NCBI GenBank assembly: GCA_002937655.1
Contig: PTKH01000004.1
Span: 1 to 64,000, forward strand
Direction: 5' to 3'
Length of the DNA stretch: 64,000 bases
DNA from: Alphaproteobacteria bacterium MarineAlpha9_Bin3
GTDB lineage: Bacteria; Pseudomonadota; Alphaproteobacteria; TMED109
Position numbers and translations under genes: made by a program. How positions within the stretch are numbered: the first letter of the stretch is position 1; every line of letters begins with the position of its first letter. This document shows, piece after piece, positions 17,532-27,291 of the stretch. Under the pieces are notes generated by a model that was given only the letters and a program-made list of their open reading frames with translations, searched no databases and was not told the origin of the DNA.

Positions 17532-19721
17532 TTACCCTTTATCTAATTCTTCTTTACTAATAAATTTAAGGCTAGCACAGACACCACTATTACCTTCTAC
17601 ATTTTTTAATTCTAATGTTCCGCTATGATCTTCCATAATTTTTTTTACAATTGCTAAGCCAAGTCCAGTACCATTTTTTCTAGAAGTAACATAAGGGTCT
17701 GTTAAATCATCCCTAATATTATCAGGAAGTCCTATACCAGAATCTGTAACAATAATATTAAAAATATTTTTATTTTTTTTAAGTTCTACTGTTAGCATAT
17801 TTTCTAAACTAGCATTATTTTTTCTTTCTATCATAGAATTTATTCCATTAGATATAATATTTTGTAGCGCTTGTCTTATTTGATTCTCATCAATAACAGC
17901 ATAAAGAGTAGTTTTAGGAACCTTTATATCAACTTTAATATTTTCATTTGAAAGAATTGATAAAGAAGTAATTTCTTTTACTAAATTAGTTAAATTTATT
18001 TTACTAAAAACTGGTACAGGCATTCTAGCAAAGGCTGAAAACTCATTTACCATTTTTCTCATTCCATCAACTTGCCTTATTATAGTACTAATACAAGATA
18101 AAAATATTTCTGGTTCTAAAGAAATATGATTTTTGTATTTTCTTTTTATTCTTTCAGCAGCTAGCTGAATTGGTGTTAATGGATTTTTAATTTCATGTGC
18201 GATCCTTCTAGCAACATCACTCCAAGCTGCAACTCTCTGAATCTTAAAAAATTCTGTCATATCATCAAAAGTTACAACATATCCTAAAACTTCATTTTTA
18301 TTTTTTTCAGCAGTAATAGTTGTAATGATAATTATTTTCTTTCCATTTCTTATTAATTCTATTTCTTTTGTAATAATTTTTTGGTTACTATTTGTAATTT
18401 CTGTAAAAATTTCAGACATTTCTGGAACTACGTCTATTAAATAACTGTTATTAATGCTTTTTTTCAAATCTAATAAATCCAGCGCACGCCTGTTAGGTAA
18501 AAATATTTTACCATATTTATCTAATCCAAGAACACCAGCTGTTACCCCAGTAAGTACAGTTTCTGTAAACTTAATCCTCCTCTCAAGTTCGTTATTAGTA
18601 TTTATCAAATCATTTCTTTGGCTATCTAATTGTTCTGTCATTTTATTAAAAGTTTTTGAAAGATCTGCTATTTCATCTTTATTATTATTATCAGGAACTC
18701 TTACTTTTAAATCTCCCATAGAAACTCTCTCCGCTGCATTTGCTAAATTTGTTATTGGTGTAACTAAACCGTTTGCAAAATTTAAACCCATTAGAATTGC
18801 AACAAACATTAAGAGAACAGCTACTACAATAAAAACCATTGTAAAAGTAATATGCAAACCTTCTTTCTTATTTTCTACTCCTCTGTAATTTTTTACTGCA
18901 GTTTTAACTGAATTTATATCCGATATTACTCTTAAATCTTTAAATTTACTTATATAAATAAAATGATTACCCAAAAAATTTACAGGAGACATTGCTGATA
19001 TGGTCTTATCTAATTCACTACTAGAGAACTCTATTGCAGGACGTTTCGTTTCTATTACTAAATCAAATAAAGCTTGTCTTTTATTTGATTTAAATAAGAA
19101 AGATAGCTCACTCTCAGCAACAATATTTCCATTTTTATCAAATATTATAACTTCAGTAAAATTTCTTTCATAAGCAAGTTGATTTAATAATTTTTTTAAA
19201 TTGTTTTCCTTTTGGATATCCAAATTATTCATATTATTGAGTATGCCAGAAGTGTTCATGATTCCAGCTATATCTACTGCATCAATATTAATTTGCCTCT
19301 GTCCCTGTTCAAAATAAGCTTCTGAAACTGACAAAGATTTATTTAGTGCATTTTTAACTTGAGCAGAAAACCAATTTTCTATTCCAACTGTAAAAAATAT
19401 AGCACCAAATATTGCAACTACTATTGCTGGCGCAGCTGCAAGAAGACTAAACATTACAACTACTCTACTGTGAAGTTGAGCTCCTAATTGACCACTTTTC
19501 TTTCTTGACCATATATTTACAACTCGCTTAGTAATAATAATAATTAAGCTAATTAAAAGAACTAAATCTAGATTTAGTAATATTAATATTAAAAACTTAT
19601 TTGCGTCTCCAGAAGGTGTCATGGCAGCATAAGTAGCCATGCCAGAAACTAGAGATGCTACTACTAAAAACCATGACCTCTTAACACCATTGTTAGTCTT
19701 ATTTAATTTAAAAATTTTCAT
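17532..19721 (-). CDS. ntrY: Membrane sensor histidine kinase NtrY
   Basis: Senses nitrogen or redox-related signals through an extracytoplasmic region. Three membrane segments lie in the first 115 residues and a fourth near 292-315, followed by HAMP, PAS (about 385-490), HisKA with the phosphorylated His near 509 in ARRIAHEIKNPLTP, and a HATPase domain with DSGIGLPD and GTGLGLAIVKKI. I prefer the ATG at 19721; the frame extends to a GTG at 19736. Typical NtrY architecture, 729 residues. It is 21 bases downstream of ntrC. Confidence 0.93.
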   Translation of the reverse strand: MKIFKLNKTNNGVKRSWFLVVASLVSGMATYAAMTPSGDANKFLILILLNLDLVLLISLIIIITKRVVNIWSRKKSGQLGAQLHSRVVVMFSLLAAAPAIVVAIFGAIFFTVGIENWFSAQVKNALNKSLSVSEAYFEQGQRQINIDAVDIAGIMNTSGILNNMNNLDIQKENNLKKLLNQLAYERNFTEVIIFDKNGNIVAESELSFLFKSNKRQALFDLVIETKRPAIEFSSSELDKTISAMSPVNFLGNHFIYISKFKDLRVISDINSVKTAVKNYRGVENKKEGLHITFTMVFIVVAVLLMFVAILMGLNFANGLVTPITNLANAAERVSMGDLKVRVPDNNNKDEIADLSKTFNKMTEQLDSQRNDLINTNNELERRIKFTETVLTGVTAGVLGLDKYGKIFLPNRRALDLLDLKKSINNSYLIDVVPEMSEIFTEITNSNQKIITKEIELIRNGKKIIIITTITAEKNKNEVLGYVVTFDDMTEFFKIQRVAAWSDVARRIAHEIKNPLTPIQLAAERIKRKYKNHISLEPEIFLSCISTIIRQVDGMRKMVNEFSAFARMPVPVFSKINLTNLVKEITSLSILSNENIKVDIKVPKTTLYAVIDENQIRQALQNIISNGINSMIERKNNASLENMLTVELKKNKNIFNIIVTDSGIGLPDNIRDDLTDPYVTSRKNGTGLGLAIVKKIMEDHSGTLELKNVEGNSGVCASLKFISKEELDKG

Positions 19722-19757
19722 TAAAGAATATAACACTGAATTTCTTTTAAATTTATT

Positions 19758-21203
19758 TTAGTTTTTTTTAACATTGCCACCTAATTGTATATCTAAATAT
19801 ATAATTTTTTTTCTAAGAGTATTTCTATTTATGCCTAATAATTCAGCAGCCTTAAGTTGATTTCCTCTAACTAAATTTAAAGTCTTAACAATTAACGGCC
19901 GCTCTACTTCATGAACAATTCTGTCGTATAATCCATTGGCAGGAAGCTCATTTTTATGTGAGTCAAAATATTGGTTAAGATGCTTTTCTACTGACGCTCC
20001 TAAAGATGCGCTAGCATAATTAGAATTATTTTTTTCAAACTTAGACATAAAAGAATTCAAGGTACCTTTATCTATAATATTTTGTGGAACTAAAATTATT
20101 ATTCTTTTAATTAAATTTTCTAATTCTCTTACATTACCTGGCCAATTATAGTCTTTCAATTCACGTAAAGCATCTTTATCAAAGCTTTTTTTATCATTAT
20201 TATTATCCGAGTATTTTTTTATAAAATGATTTATTAGTAATGGAATATCATCAGAACGGTCTCTTAGCGGGGGGACATTTATAGGAACAACATTAAGCCT
20301 ATAAAATAAATCCTCTCTAAATAAACCATCATTTATCATATTTGATAAATTTCTATGTGTTGCCGCTACAATCCTCACATTTGTATAAATAGTATTCTTA
20401 CCTCCAACAGCTGTAAAACATCCGTCTTGTAGTACTCTCAAAAGTCTTGTTTGAGCCTCAATTGGCATATCTCCAATTTCATCTAAAAATAATGTACCTT
20501 CATTTGCCAACTCAAATTTACCTTTAGTACTTTTATCTGCTCCTGTAAATGCTCCACGCTCATATCCGAATAATTCTGACTCAATTAATTCTCTTGGTAT
20601 TGCTGCCATATTAATTGCAATAAAAGGTTTTTCTTTTCTTGATCCATAATCATGTAAAGCTTTTGCAATTAATTCTTTACCCGTTCCACTTTCTCCACTA
20701 ATCATAACTGTCAGATCTGAATTAACTAATTTTGCTAAAACTTTATATACTTCTTGCATTGATGGAGAACTTCCAACTATCGGTAAGTCATCATCTATGT
20801 ATTTACCATCATCTTTACGTATATTATCTTTATTTTTCTTTGAATTAAAAGACTTCGTTACGACATCTAAGACATGATCCAAATCAAATGGTTTAGCAAA
20901 ATATTCATATGCTCCACCTGTACTTGCCTCTATTGCAGTTTTAATAGTATTTAAACCACTCATAATCATTACAGGAATATCAGGTCTTATTTGATGAATT
21001 AAAGGAAGTAAATCTAGCCCATTAGAATCTTCCATAACGACATCAGTAATAATTAAATCTCCATCACCTTGTTCTACCCACGATAATAAAGTTTTTCCAT
21101 TATCCGTAGTTTTTGTACTAAAACCTGACCTATTAAATTTTTTTTCAAGCACTAATCTTATAGCCTTGTCATCATCAGCAATCAAAATAAGAGGCTTTTC
21201 CAT
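19758..21203 (-). CDS. ntrC: Nitrogen regulation response regulator NtrC
   Basis: Sigma-54 enhancer-binding activator phosphorylated by NtrB. Receiver domain with phosphoacceptor D54 (LIITDVVME), AAA+ domain with Walker A GESGTGKE, an intact GAFTGA loop (YERGAFTGADKS) and Walker B TLFLDEIGDM, and a C-terminal Fis-type HTH (KAAELLGINRNTLRKKI). Length 481 matches the family. It overlaps ntrB by one base and likely controls ammonium-assimilation genes outside this window. Confidence 0.95.
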   Translation of the reverse strand: MEKPLILIADDDKAIRLVLEKKFNRSGFSTKTTDNGKTLLSWVEQGDGDLIITDVVMEDSNGLDLLPLIHQIRPDIPVMIMSGLNTIKTAIEASTGGAYEYFAKPFDLDHVLDVVTKSFNSKKNKDNIRKDDGKYIDDDLPIVGSSPSMQEVYKVLAKLVNSDLTVMISGESGTGKELIAKALHDYGSRKEKPFIAINMAAIPRELIESELFGYERGAFTGADKSTKGKFELANEGTLFLDEIGDMPIEAQTRLLRVLQDGCFTAVGGKNTIYTNVRIVAATHRNLSNMINDGLFREDLFYRLNVVPINVPPLRDRSDDIPLLINHFIKKYSDNNNDKKSFDKDALRELKDYNWPGNVRELENLIKRIIILVPQNIIDKGTLNSFMSKFEKNNSNYASASLGASVEKHLNQYFDSHKNELPANGLYDRIVHEVERPLIVKTLNLVRGNQLKAAELLGINRNTLRKKIIYLDIQLGGNVKKN

Positions 21204-22282
21204 TAATTATTATCCTCAAATTGTGGAAACAAAATCGTAAAAACCGTATTGATAGAAGAATTTACTTCAATTATGCCCCCGTGTTCTTCTATAATACTAG
21301 AAACTATAGATAGACCTAAACCTGAGCCACGATGCTTACTTGAAACAAATGGTTCAAAAAGATGGTGTTTAATACTCTCTGGTATTCCAGGACCATCATC
21401 TTTTATTTGAACATATATAGGCAACTTAAGTTTATTAGTGCTTCCTGAAACTTTTATGTTAAATCCATGACGATATCCTGTTTTAATTGTTATTTCTCCA
21501 TCAGGCTTAGCCTCAGCTGCATTTTTTACTAAATTTAAAAAAACTTGAATTAAGGAATTAATATCGCCATAAATTTCTGGCAATGACGGATCATATACCT
21601 CAATAATATTACAATTTATTGCAAAACTATTTTTTGCTATTTTATTTACTCTTTGAAGCACATCATGAATATTTAGTATTGTTTTATTAATTATGTTGTT
21701 ATCAGATATAGAGTTAACTCTACTTGCTAGCTCTCCTATACGGTCAACTTCATCTATAATTAAAGATGTTAAATCTTTATCTTCTCCATCAACTACTTCA
21801 TTTAATAATTGGGCGGCACCTTTTATTCCAGAAAGAGGATTTTTAATTTCGTGTGCCATTAATGATGATAAACCAGAAACAGAATGAATATTTTTATAGA
21901 CAATACTTCTTTCAATTTGTTCTGCTATAGCTCTCTTATGAAAGCAAAGAATTATGTGTTTCTCATCATAAATACCTGCTTCAACATCTACTATGAAATT
22001 TCTTTTATTAAAATCATTGATTGTAATATCAAATTGCGTAGCATTATATCTTTGTTTGTTAACTTGATCAATTAGAGAAAATAATTGATTATCTAATGAT
22101 AAAAAATTTTTTAAATTATTATTTAAAATAATTTTTGAGCTCTCTCCTAAAAGAACTTCTGCTGAATAATTAATAAATGAAATGTTATAATCATCATCAG
22201 TAACTAGTATTGCCGAAGGAATGTTATTAAGTAATTGAGTATAATTTAGACTTTTTTCCTGATTTTTTTCTTTAGAATTCAT
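21203..22282 (-). CDS. ntrB: Nitrogen regulation sensor kinase NtrB (GlnL)
   Basis: Cytoplasmic two-component kinase that is controlled by PII proteins and phosphorylates NtrC. There is no membrane segment. A PAS domain covers about 12-120, HisKA carries H144 in LMAHEIKNPLSG, and the HATPase domain has DDGPGIPE and GSGLGLSIVSSI near the C-terminus. It is first of the run ntrB-ntrC-ntrY-ntrX-trkA-trkH-hflX. The dusB gene that commonly precedes it in alphaproteobacteria is missing. Confidence 0.95.
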   Translation of the reverse strand: MNSKEKNQEKSLNYTQLLNNIPSAILVTDDDYNISFINYSAEVLLGESSKIILNNNLKNFLSLDNQLFSLIDQVNKQRYNATQFDITINDFNKRNFIVDVEAGIYDEKHIILCFHKRAIAEQIERSIVYKNIHSVSGLSSLMAHEIKNPLSGIKGAAQLLNEVVDGEDKDLTSLIIDEVDRIGELASRVNSISDNNIINKTILNIHDVLQRVNKIAKNSFAINCNIIEVYDPSLPEIYGDINSLIQVFLNLVKNAAEAKPDGEITIKTGYRHGFNIKVSGSTNKLKLPIYVQIKDDGPGIPESIKHHLFEPFVSSKHRGSGLGLSIVSSIIEEHGGIIEVNSSINTVFTILFPQFEDNN

Positions 22283-22306
22283 AATTAAAATCCAAATTAT
22301 TATTTT

Positions 22307-22323
22307 TGCCTATTAATTAGGCA
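22307..22323 (-). promoter_or_regulatory. Candidate NtrC-type operator between ntrB and ispDF
   Basis: The 17-base dyad TGCCTA-TTAAT-TAGGCA has 6-base arms and a 5-base spacer. This is the same geometry as the NtrC consensus TGCACC-N5-GGTGCA and shares its outer TGC and GCA. It lies 24 bases upstream of the ntrB start, which fits autoregulation. It stands out because G/C bases are rare in this intergenic sequence. No sigma-54 promoter (GG-N10-GC) was identified next to it. Confidence 0.4.
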
Positions 22324-22338
22324 GATTAAAGAATAAAT

Positions 22339-22367
22339 TTGTTTTAGTCTAATAAAATATATATAAA
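22339..22367 (+). promoter_or_regulatory. Possible ispDF promoter
   Basis: TTGTTT and TATAAA are separated by 17 bases and end about 40 bases before the ispDF ATG. The -10 matches at five of six positions but the -35 only at three, and A/T-rich background makes false matches easy. Confidence 0.35.
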
Positions 22368-22406
22368 ATAATATTAATGAATATAAAAATTATTAGAGAT
22401 TAATTA

Positions 22407-23564
22407 ATGGAAACTATTGCTATAATCCTTGCTGGTGGATCAGGAAAAAGATTTGATAAAAATATAATTAAACAATACCAATATATAAATGATCAGACGA
22501 TAATTTTTCACTCATTGATGGCTTTTATAAATAATATTAAAATTGAAAAGGTAGTTCTAGTTATAAATAAAGATCATATTGCTATTGCTAAAAAGTGTTT
22601 ATCTGAAATAAATAATATAAATTATATATATGGTGGAACTACAAGACAAAAATCAGTTTATAATGCTCTGAAATCTATAAAACAAGATAATCCTAAAAAT
22701 GTTTTAATCCATGATAGTGTAAGACCAAATATTAGTAATAAAATTATAAATAAAGTAATTAATAAAATGAAAATATATGATGCTGTTATCCCTATAATTG
22801 AAATAAATGATGCATTAAAAAAAATAAAAAATTCTAAAATTATAGATCATGTGGATAGAAATAATTTTGGTTTAGCGCAAACTCCACAAGGCTTTAATTA
22901 TAAGAAATTATATGAAAAATATAAAAATAATACTATAAATACTATTCACGATGATTCATCTCTATTTAAAAATATTCACTATATAAAAGGAGATATTAAT
23001 AATATAAAAATAACTAATAAAGGTGATTTAAAATTTTTAGAATATAAAATGAAAAAAGAAACAAAATATATACAAATATCTGGTATTGGCATTGATATTC
23101 ATAAATTTGACTTTTTAAAAAGTGCTGAATTTATAGTTCTAGGTGGAATTAAAGTTAAATATAATAAAGGTTTATTAGGACACTCTGATGCCGATGTTAT
23201 TATTCATGCATTAGTAGATTCTATTCTTGGAACTGTTTCTGAAGGGGATATAGGTAGTATTTTTTCCGATAAAGACCCTAAATGGAAAAATGCAAATTCA
23301 AAAATATTTTTAAAACATGCAATTTCTCTATTAAAAAAGCATAAATGTAAATTATTACATACAGACATAAATATTATATGCGAAGAACCAAAAATATCTC
23401 CTTATAGAGATAAGATTAGAAATAATATAGCTAAATTGCTTCTTATTTCCGATAAATGTGTATCAATAAAAGCTACAACTTCTGAAACTTTAGGTTTTAC
23501 AGGAAGAAAAGAAGGAATAATGGCTCAATGTATAACTACTATTTCTAAACCATACTATGAATAA
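22407..23564 (+). CDS. ispDF: Bifunctional IspD/IspF enzyme of the MEP isoprenoid pathway
   Basis: Fusion of 2-C-methyl-D-erythritol 4-phosphate cytidylyltransferase (IspD, about 1-215) and 2-C-methyl-D-erythritol 2,4-cyclodiphosphate synthase (IspF, about 228-385). IspD shows LAGGSGKRF, GGTTRQKSVYNAL and LIHDSVRP; IspF shows GIGIDIHKF, LGHSDADVIIHALVD and TSETLGFTGRKEGI. The fused form is typical of alphaproteobacteria and some epsilonproteobacteria. The MEP enzyme Dxr is encoded at 56269-57447. It overlaps pgpA by eight bases. Confidence 0.96.
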   Translation: METIAIILAGGSGKRFDKNIIKQYQYINDQTIIFHSLMAFINNIKIEKVVLVINKDHIAIAKKCLSEINNINYIYGGTTRQKSVYNALKSIKQDNPKNVLIHDSVRPNISNKIINKVINKMKIYDAVIPIIEINDALKKIKNSKIIDHVDRNNFGLAQTPQGFNYKKLYEKYKNNTINTIHDDSSLFKNIHYIKGDINNIKITNKGDLKFLEYKMKKETKYIQISGIGIDIHKFDFLKSAEFIVLGGIKVKYNKGLLGHSDADVIIHALVDSILGTVSEGDIGSIFSDKDPKWKNANSKIFLKHAISLLKKHKCKLLHTDINIICEEPKISPYRDKIRNNIAKLLLISDKCVSIKATTSETLGFTGRKEGIMAQCITTISKPYYE

Positions 23565-24012
23565 ATTTAATTTAAATAAAATATTTGTCTCTGTATTTGG
23601 TATTGGATATATTCCATATGCATCAGGAACATTTGGATCAATAGCTGGTTTAATAATAGGTTATTTAATATATTTAATTAACTATAATCTATTATTTTTA
23701 TTAATACCTTTATTATTTATACTTGGAATAAAAGCTTCACAAATTTATCAAAATAAAACTGGTGAGCTAGATTCTAAAGTAATAGTAATAGATGAAGTTG
23801 TCGGACAATTAATAGCTATGATGACTGTAATAGATGATTTGTTATTGTTGTTTTTATCTTTTATAATTTTTAGAATATTTGATATATTTAAACCTTGGCC
23901 AGCATCATATTTTGATCAAAAAATGAAAAATGGAAAAGGTGTAATGTTAGATGATGTTATAGCCGGTATTTATACTTTAATCACAATAAGTTTTATAGAT
24001 TTGTTAATATGA
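23557..24012 (+). CDS. pgpA: Phosphatidylglycerophosphatase A
   Basis: Inner-membrane phosphatase converting phosphatidylglycerol phosphate to phosphatidylglycerol. The family motifs YASGTFGSIAG (near 22-32), VIDEVVGQ and KPWPASYFDQKMKNGKG-VMLDDVIAG are present, with about three hydrophobic segments. Length 151 is normal. It is preceded by ispDF and followed by the CinA-like gene after one base, an arrangement seen in other alphaproteobacteria. Confidence 0.93.
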   Translation: MNKFNLNKIFVSVFGIGYIPYASGTFGSIAGLIIGYLIYLINYNLLFLLIPLLFILGIKASQIYQNKTGELDSKVIVIDEVVGQLIAMMTVIDDLLLLFLSFIIFRIFDIFKPWPASYFDQKMKNGKGVMLDDVIAGIYTLITISFIDLLI

Positions 24013-24013
24013 T

Positions 24014-24499
24014 ATGAATAAAATTTTAAATGAATTATCTTTAAAGTTACTAAATGAATTAGGTCGTCAAAAGCTTAAAATTGGAACTGCAGAATCATGT
24101 TCAGGTGGTATGTTAGCACAATATTTAACTATGCATCCAGGTTCCTCTAAAGTTTTTAATTATAGCTTTATCACTTATTCAAATGCATCAAAATTAAACA
24201 TATTAAAAGTTAATGAGAATTCCATCATTAAATTTGGTGCAGTAAGTGAAGAAGTTGTTTGTGAAATGGCAAAAAATTTATTTAATTATAATAATGATAT
24301 AGATATTGCTTTAGCAATATCTGGTATTGCTGGCCCAGGAGGATCTTCGCCTAACAAACCTATTGGATTAGTTCATCATGCGTTAGCAACAAAAAATAGT
24401 TTAAAACATGAAAAAATTATACATAAGGGAAATCGAGAAACTATAAGAAAATTATCTGTAAAGACTGCTTTGCAAATGGCCTTAAATGAATTAAATTAA
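24014..24499 (+). CDS. Nicotinamide-nucleotide amidohydrolase (CinA C-terminal domain, PncC)
   Basis: Deamidates NMN to nicotinate mononucleotide in pyridine nucleotide recycling. The whole 161-residue protein is the CinA C-terminal domain: GTAESCSGGMLA near 22-33, FITYSNASK, FGAVSEEVV and ALAISGIAGPGGSSPNKPIGLV. The N-terminal MoCF-like domain of full CinA is absent, as in PncC. The start follows the pgpA stop after one base. Its stop overlaps the convergent ratA stop by four bases. Confidence 0.92.
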   Translation: MNKILNELSLKLLNELGRQKLKIGTAESCSGGMLAQYLTMHPGSSKVFNYSFITYSNASKLNILKVNENSIIKFGAVSEEVVCEMAKNLFNYNNDIDIALAISGIAGPGGSSPNKPIGLVHHALATKNSLKHEKIIHKGNRETIRKLSVKTALQMALNELN

Positions 24500-24930
24500 T
24501 CATTATATAAAGAATCTGCTCTATCTTCAAAAGCATCTATCATTTTAGTAGAAGCAACTTCAAATAATTTACCCATTAAATTTTTTAATAAAAATGATCT
24601 AAAATCAAATTCTACATTTAGAGTTATTAAACACTTATCTTCAGATATTTTTTTTATCTCCCATAAATTATTCATTTTATTAAAAGGTCCATTTATTGCC
24701 TCTGAATGAATTTTTTTAGAATCTGATACAGTAACTTTACTAGTAAACTTTTCTTTAATTAAATTAAAACCAATTTCCATATCTGAATAAAATATATTAT
24801 AATTTTTATTATAAATATTAGTCGATTTACACCAAGGTAAAAATTCTGGATATTTCTCTATATCAATAATTAAATCAAACATTTGTTTAGCGCTATAATT
24901 TAATTCTTTTGATATTTTATAATTAAACAT
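24496..24930 (-). CDS. START/Coq10-like protein, RatA/YfjG family
   Basis: Small lipid-binding SRPBCC-fold protein. In alphaproteobacteria and mitochondria this family (COQ10) binds ubiquinone and supports respiratory electron transfer; the E. coli homologue was named RatA for a proposed ribosome anti-association activity. Visible features are YPEFLPWCK (near 33-41) and [20 protein letters not shown] C-terminal helix. It overlaps lipA by eight bases and closes the pdh-lpd-lipA run, supporting a role in energy metabolism. Confidence 0.85.
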   Translation of the reverse strand: MFNYKISKELNYSAKQMFDLIIDIEKYPEFLPWCKSTNIYNKNYNIFYSDMEIGFNLIKEKFTSKVTVSDSKKIHSEAINGPFNKMNNLWEIKKISEDKCLITLNVEFDFRSFLLKNLMGKLFEVASTKMIDAFEDRADSLYND

Positions 24931-25873
24931 TAATTAGTTTTTCTCTTGCCATTTTTAACTTGTGGAAATCATCATCTGCATGATAGGAAGATCTCGTCAA
25001 CGGAGAAGCAGAAACTAATAAAAACCCCATTTTATAAGCTAAATTCTCAATCTTATTAAATTCTTCTATAGTAAGATACTTCTCAACAGATAAATGGCCT
25101 TTTGTTGGTTGCATATATTGTCCAATTGTAACAAAATCTACTTTAGCTAATCTAAGATCGTGAAGAAGAATTTCTATTTCTTCTATTTTTTCACCTAAAC
25201 CAACCATGATTCCTGATTTAGTAAATATGGTTGAACTAAGGTCTTTAGCATTTTTTAGAATATTTAAACTATGTTCGTATGAAGCACCCCTTCTTACTTT
25301 TTTATAAAGCCTAGATATTGTTTCTAAGTTATGATTAAATACATCAGGTTTTGCTTTTATAATTTTCTCTAAAGCCCCTTCTTTTCTTTGAAAATCAGGA
25401 GTAAGAACTTCTATCGTGATATTTGGTGTTAATTTTTTAATTGCCTGTATTGATTTAACAAATTGATTTGCTCCCCCATCTTCTAAGTCATCTCTATCAA
25501 CAGAAGTTATAACAACATGCCTTAAGTTTAATTTAGATATAGCTTTTGCTAGCCTATACGGTTCAAAGAAATCAATTTCATTAGGAGATCCTGATTTTAC
25601 ATTACAGAAACCACATTTTCTAGTACAAACATCTCCTAAGATCATTACTGTAGCATGACCTTTACTCCAGCATTCCCCAATATTAGGACAAGATGCAGAC
25701 TCACAAACAGTATTAAGCTTAGCCTTACTAATAAGTTCCTTAGTAGACAAATACCCTGAAGAGATAGGGGCTTTTACTCTTATCCAACTAGGTTTTTTTA
25801 ATTTAAACTCTTCACTATTATTTAAATGAGAGTTAGAAATATAATTTTTCTTTAATTTTCTATTATTTAACAT
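24923..25873 (-). CDS. lipA: Lipoyl synthase
   Basis: Radical SAM enzyme inserting two sulfurs into octanoyl groups on lipoyl domains. The auxiliary cluster Cys are C57, C62 and C68 ([12 protein letters not shown]), the radical SAM cluster Cys are C83, C87 and C90 (CTRKCGFC), and the C-terminal RSSYHADD supplies the conserved Ser ligand. Length 316 is typical. Placement 13 bases after lpd, downstream of the E2 gene whose lipoyl Lys it modifies, makes functional sense. lipB is not in the window. Confidence 0.96.
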   Translation of the reverse strand: MLNNRKLKKNYISNSHLNNSEEFKLKKPSWIRVKAPISSGYLSTKELISKAKLNTVCESASCPNIGECWSKGHATVMILGDVCTRKCGFCNVKSGSPNEIDFFEPYRLAKAISKLNLRHVVITSVDRDDLEDGGANQFVKSIQAIKKLTPNITIEVLTPDFQRKEGALEKIIKAKPDVFNHNLETISRLYKKVRRGASYEHSLNILKNAKDLSSTIFTKSGIMVGLGEKIEEIEILLHDLRLAKVDFVTIGQYMQPTKGHLSVEKYLTIEEFNKIENLAYKMGFLLVSASPLTRSSYHADDDFHKLKMAREKLINV

Positions 25874-25886
25874 AATTCAATCAACT

Positions 25887-27287
25887 TCATATATGAAGAG
25901 CCCTATCATATGCATCAAGTACAGATTCATGAATAGATTCTGATACTGTAGGATGGGGAAAAATAGTATTAAAAAGATCAAGCTCTGTAGCTTCCAGCTG
26001 CATAGCAACACAATATGTGGAGATTAGTTCTGTTACTTCAGGGCCAATCATATGCGCTCCTATAAGTTCGCCAGTATCAAAATTAAAAATAGTTTTTATA
26101 AATCCATCTGAATTTCCTAAAGCTATTGCTTTACCATTTCCTAATAATGGAAACTTACCAACTTTTATTTTTATTTTTTTTTCAATAGCTTGTTCTTCTG
26201 TGACACCTATACTAGCAATTTGTGGTCTAGAATAAGTACAGCCAGGTATTATCTTATTATGCTTTGCTTTAATTTTAGGATTATGTATAAAATTAACAGC
26301 ATTTACTGCTTCATGACTAGCTTTGTGAGCTAACCAAGGAGCGCCAGTTAAATCTCCAATTGCAAAAATACCCTTCTCAGATGTTTGATTAAAATTATCC
26401 GTGAGAATTTTACCATTCTCTATTTTTATATTAACTGTTTCTATACCTATATTTTCTATATTTGCATCAATTCCTATTGCCATAATTGCTTTGGAATATT
26501 TTTTTAAATGTTTATTGCCATTTTCATCAAGAAAATCAGCCAAAACTCCTTCTTTAGTAGATTTAATTTTATTAATTATTGCACTATTTAAAATATTTAT
26601 TTTTGAGGCTAATAAACTTTTTTTTGCAAATTCTGAAATTTCCTTATCTTCAGCAGGTAGAATTCTATCTTGAGATTCAATAACAGTAACTTCTGTTCCA
26701 AAATCACTATAAAAACTAGCAAACTCTATTCCTATAGCGCCTGCACCGACAATTAAAATAGATTCTGGTTTTTCTTTAGGAATCATAGCTTCTTTATAAC
26801 TCCATATGAATTTACCATCATGTTTAAGACCTTCGATATTTTTGGGCCTTGCACCAGTAGCAAGAATTATATTTGATGCTGTATATAAAGATTCACCATC
26901 CATATTTTTAACTGTAACCCTACCTTTACCAGCAATTTTTCCTTCTCCATACATAATATCTACATTATTTTTCTTTAATAAATAATCAACTCCTTTTGAT
27001 AATTGATCAGAGACCTCTCTAGACCTTAAAACTAGCTTTTTCCAATCAATATTTACACTTTTTAAGTTTATGCCAAAATCATTTATTTCTGATAAAATAT
27101 GATTTATTTCTGAAGCTCTTAAAAGTGCTTTTGTTGGAATACAGCCCCAATTTAAACATATACCACCAAGTTTATCTTTTTCAATAACAGCTGCTTTTAA
27201 ACCCAACTGACTTGCTCTAATTGCAGCAACATATCCGCCAGGCCCACTTCCAATTATTATAACATCATATGATTTGTTTTCTGCCAT
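25887..27287 (-). CDS. lpd: Dihydrolipoamide dehydrogenase (E3)
   Basis: FAD-dependent disulfide reductase that reoxidises dihydrolipoyl groups of the pyruvate dehydrogenase complex. N-terminal GSGPGGYVAA, redox disulfide in GGICLNWGCIPTK, NAD-binding GAGAIGIEFA, FAD motif GIFAIGDLTGAPWLAH and the active-site His-Glu in FPHPTVSE. I use the ATG at 27287 (MAENKSYDV), four bases beyond the pdhC stop; the frame is open to a TTG at 27299 overlapping pdhC. There is no N-terminal lipoyl domain. Confidence 0.95.
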   Translation of the reverse strand: MAENKSYDVIIIGSGPGGYVAAIRASQLGLKAAVIEKDKLGGICLNWGCIPTKALLRASEINHILSEINDFGINLKSVNIDWKKLVLRSREVSDQLSKGVDYLLKKNNVDIMYGEGKIAGKGRVTVKNMDGESLYTASNIILATGARPKNIEGLKHDGKFIWSYKEAMIPKEKPESILIVGAGAIGIEFASFYSDFGTEVTVIESQDRILPAEDKEISEFAKKSLLASKINILNSAIINKIKSTKEGVLADFLDENGNKHLKKYSKAIMAIGIDANIENIGIETVNIKIENGKILTDNFNQTSEKGIFAIGDLTGAPWLAHKASHEAVNAVNFIHNPKIKAKHNKIIPGCTYSRPQIASIGVTEEQAIEKKIKIKVGKFPLLGNGKAIALGNSDGFIKTIFNFDTGELIGAHMIGPEVTELISTYCVAMQLEATELDLFNTIFPHPTVSESIHESVLDAYDRALHI

Positions 27288-27291
27288 CTTC

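Noticed and set aside
18454..18888. A 144-codon open frame on the plus strand opposite ntrY
   Set aside because: It is a shadow of the conserved ntrY coding sequence with no recognisable motif or start signal.
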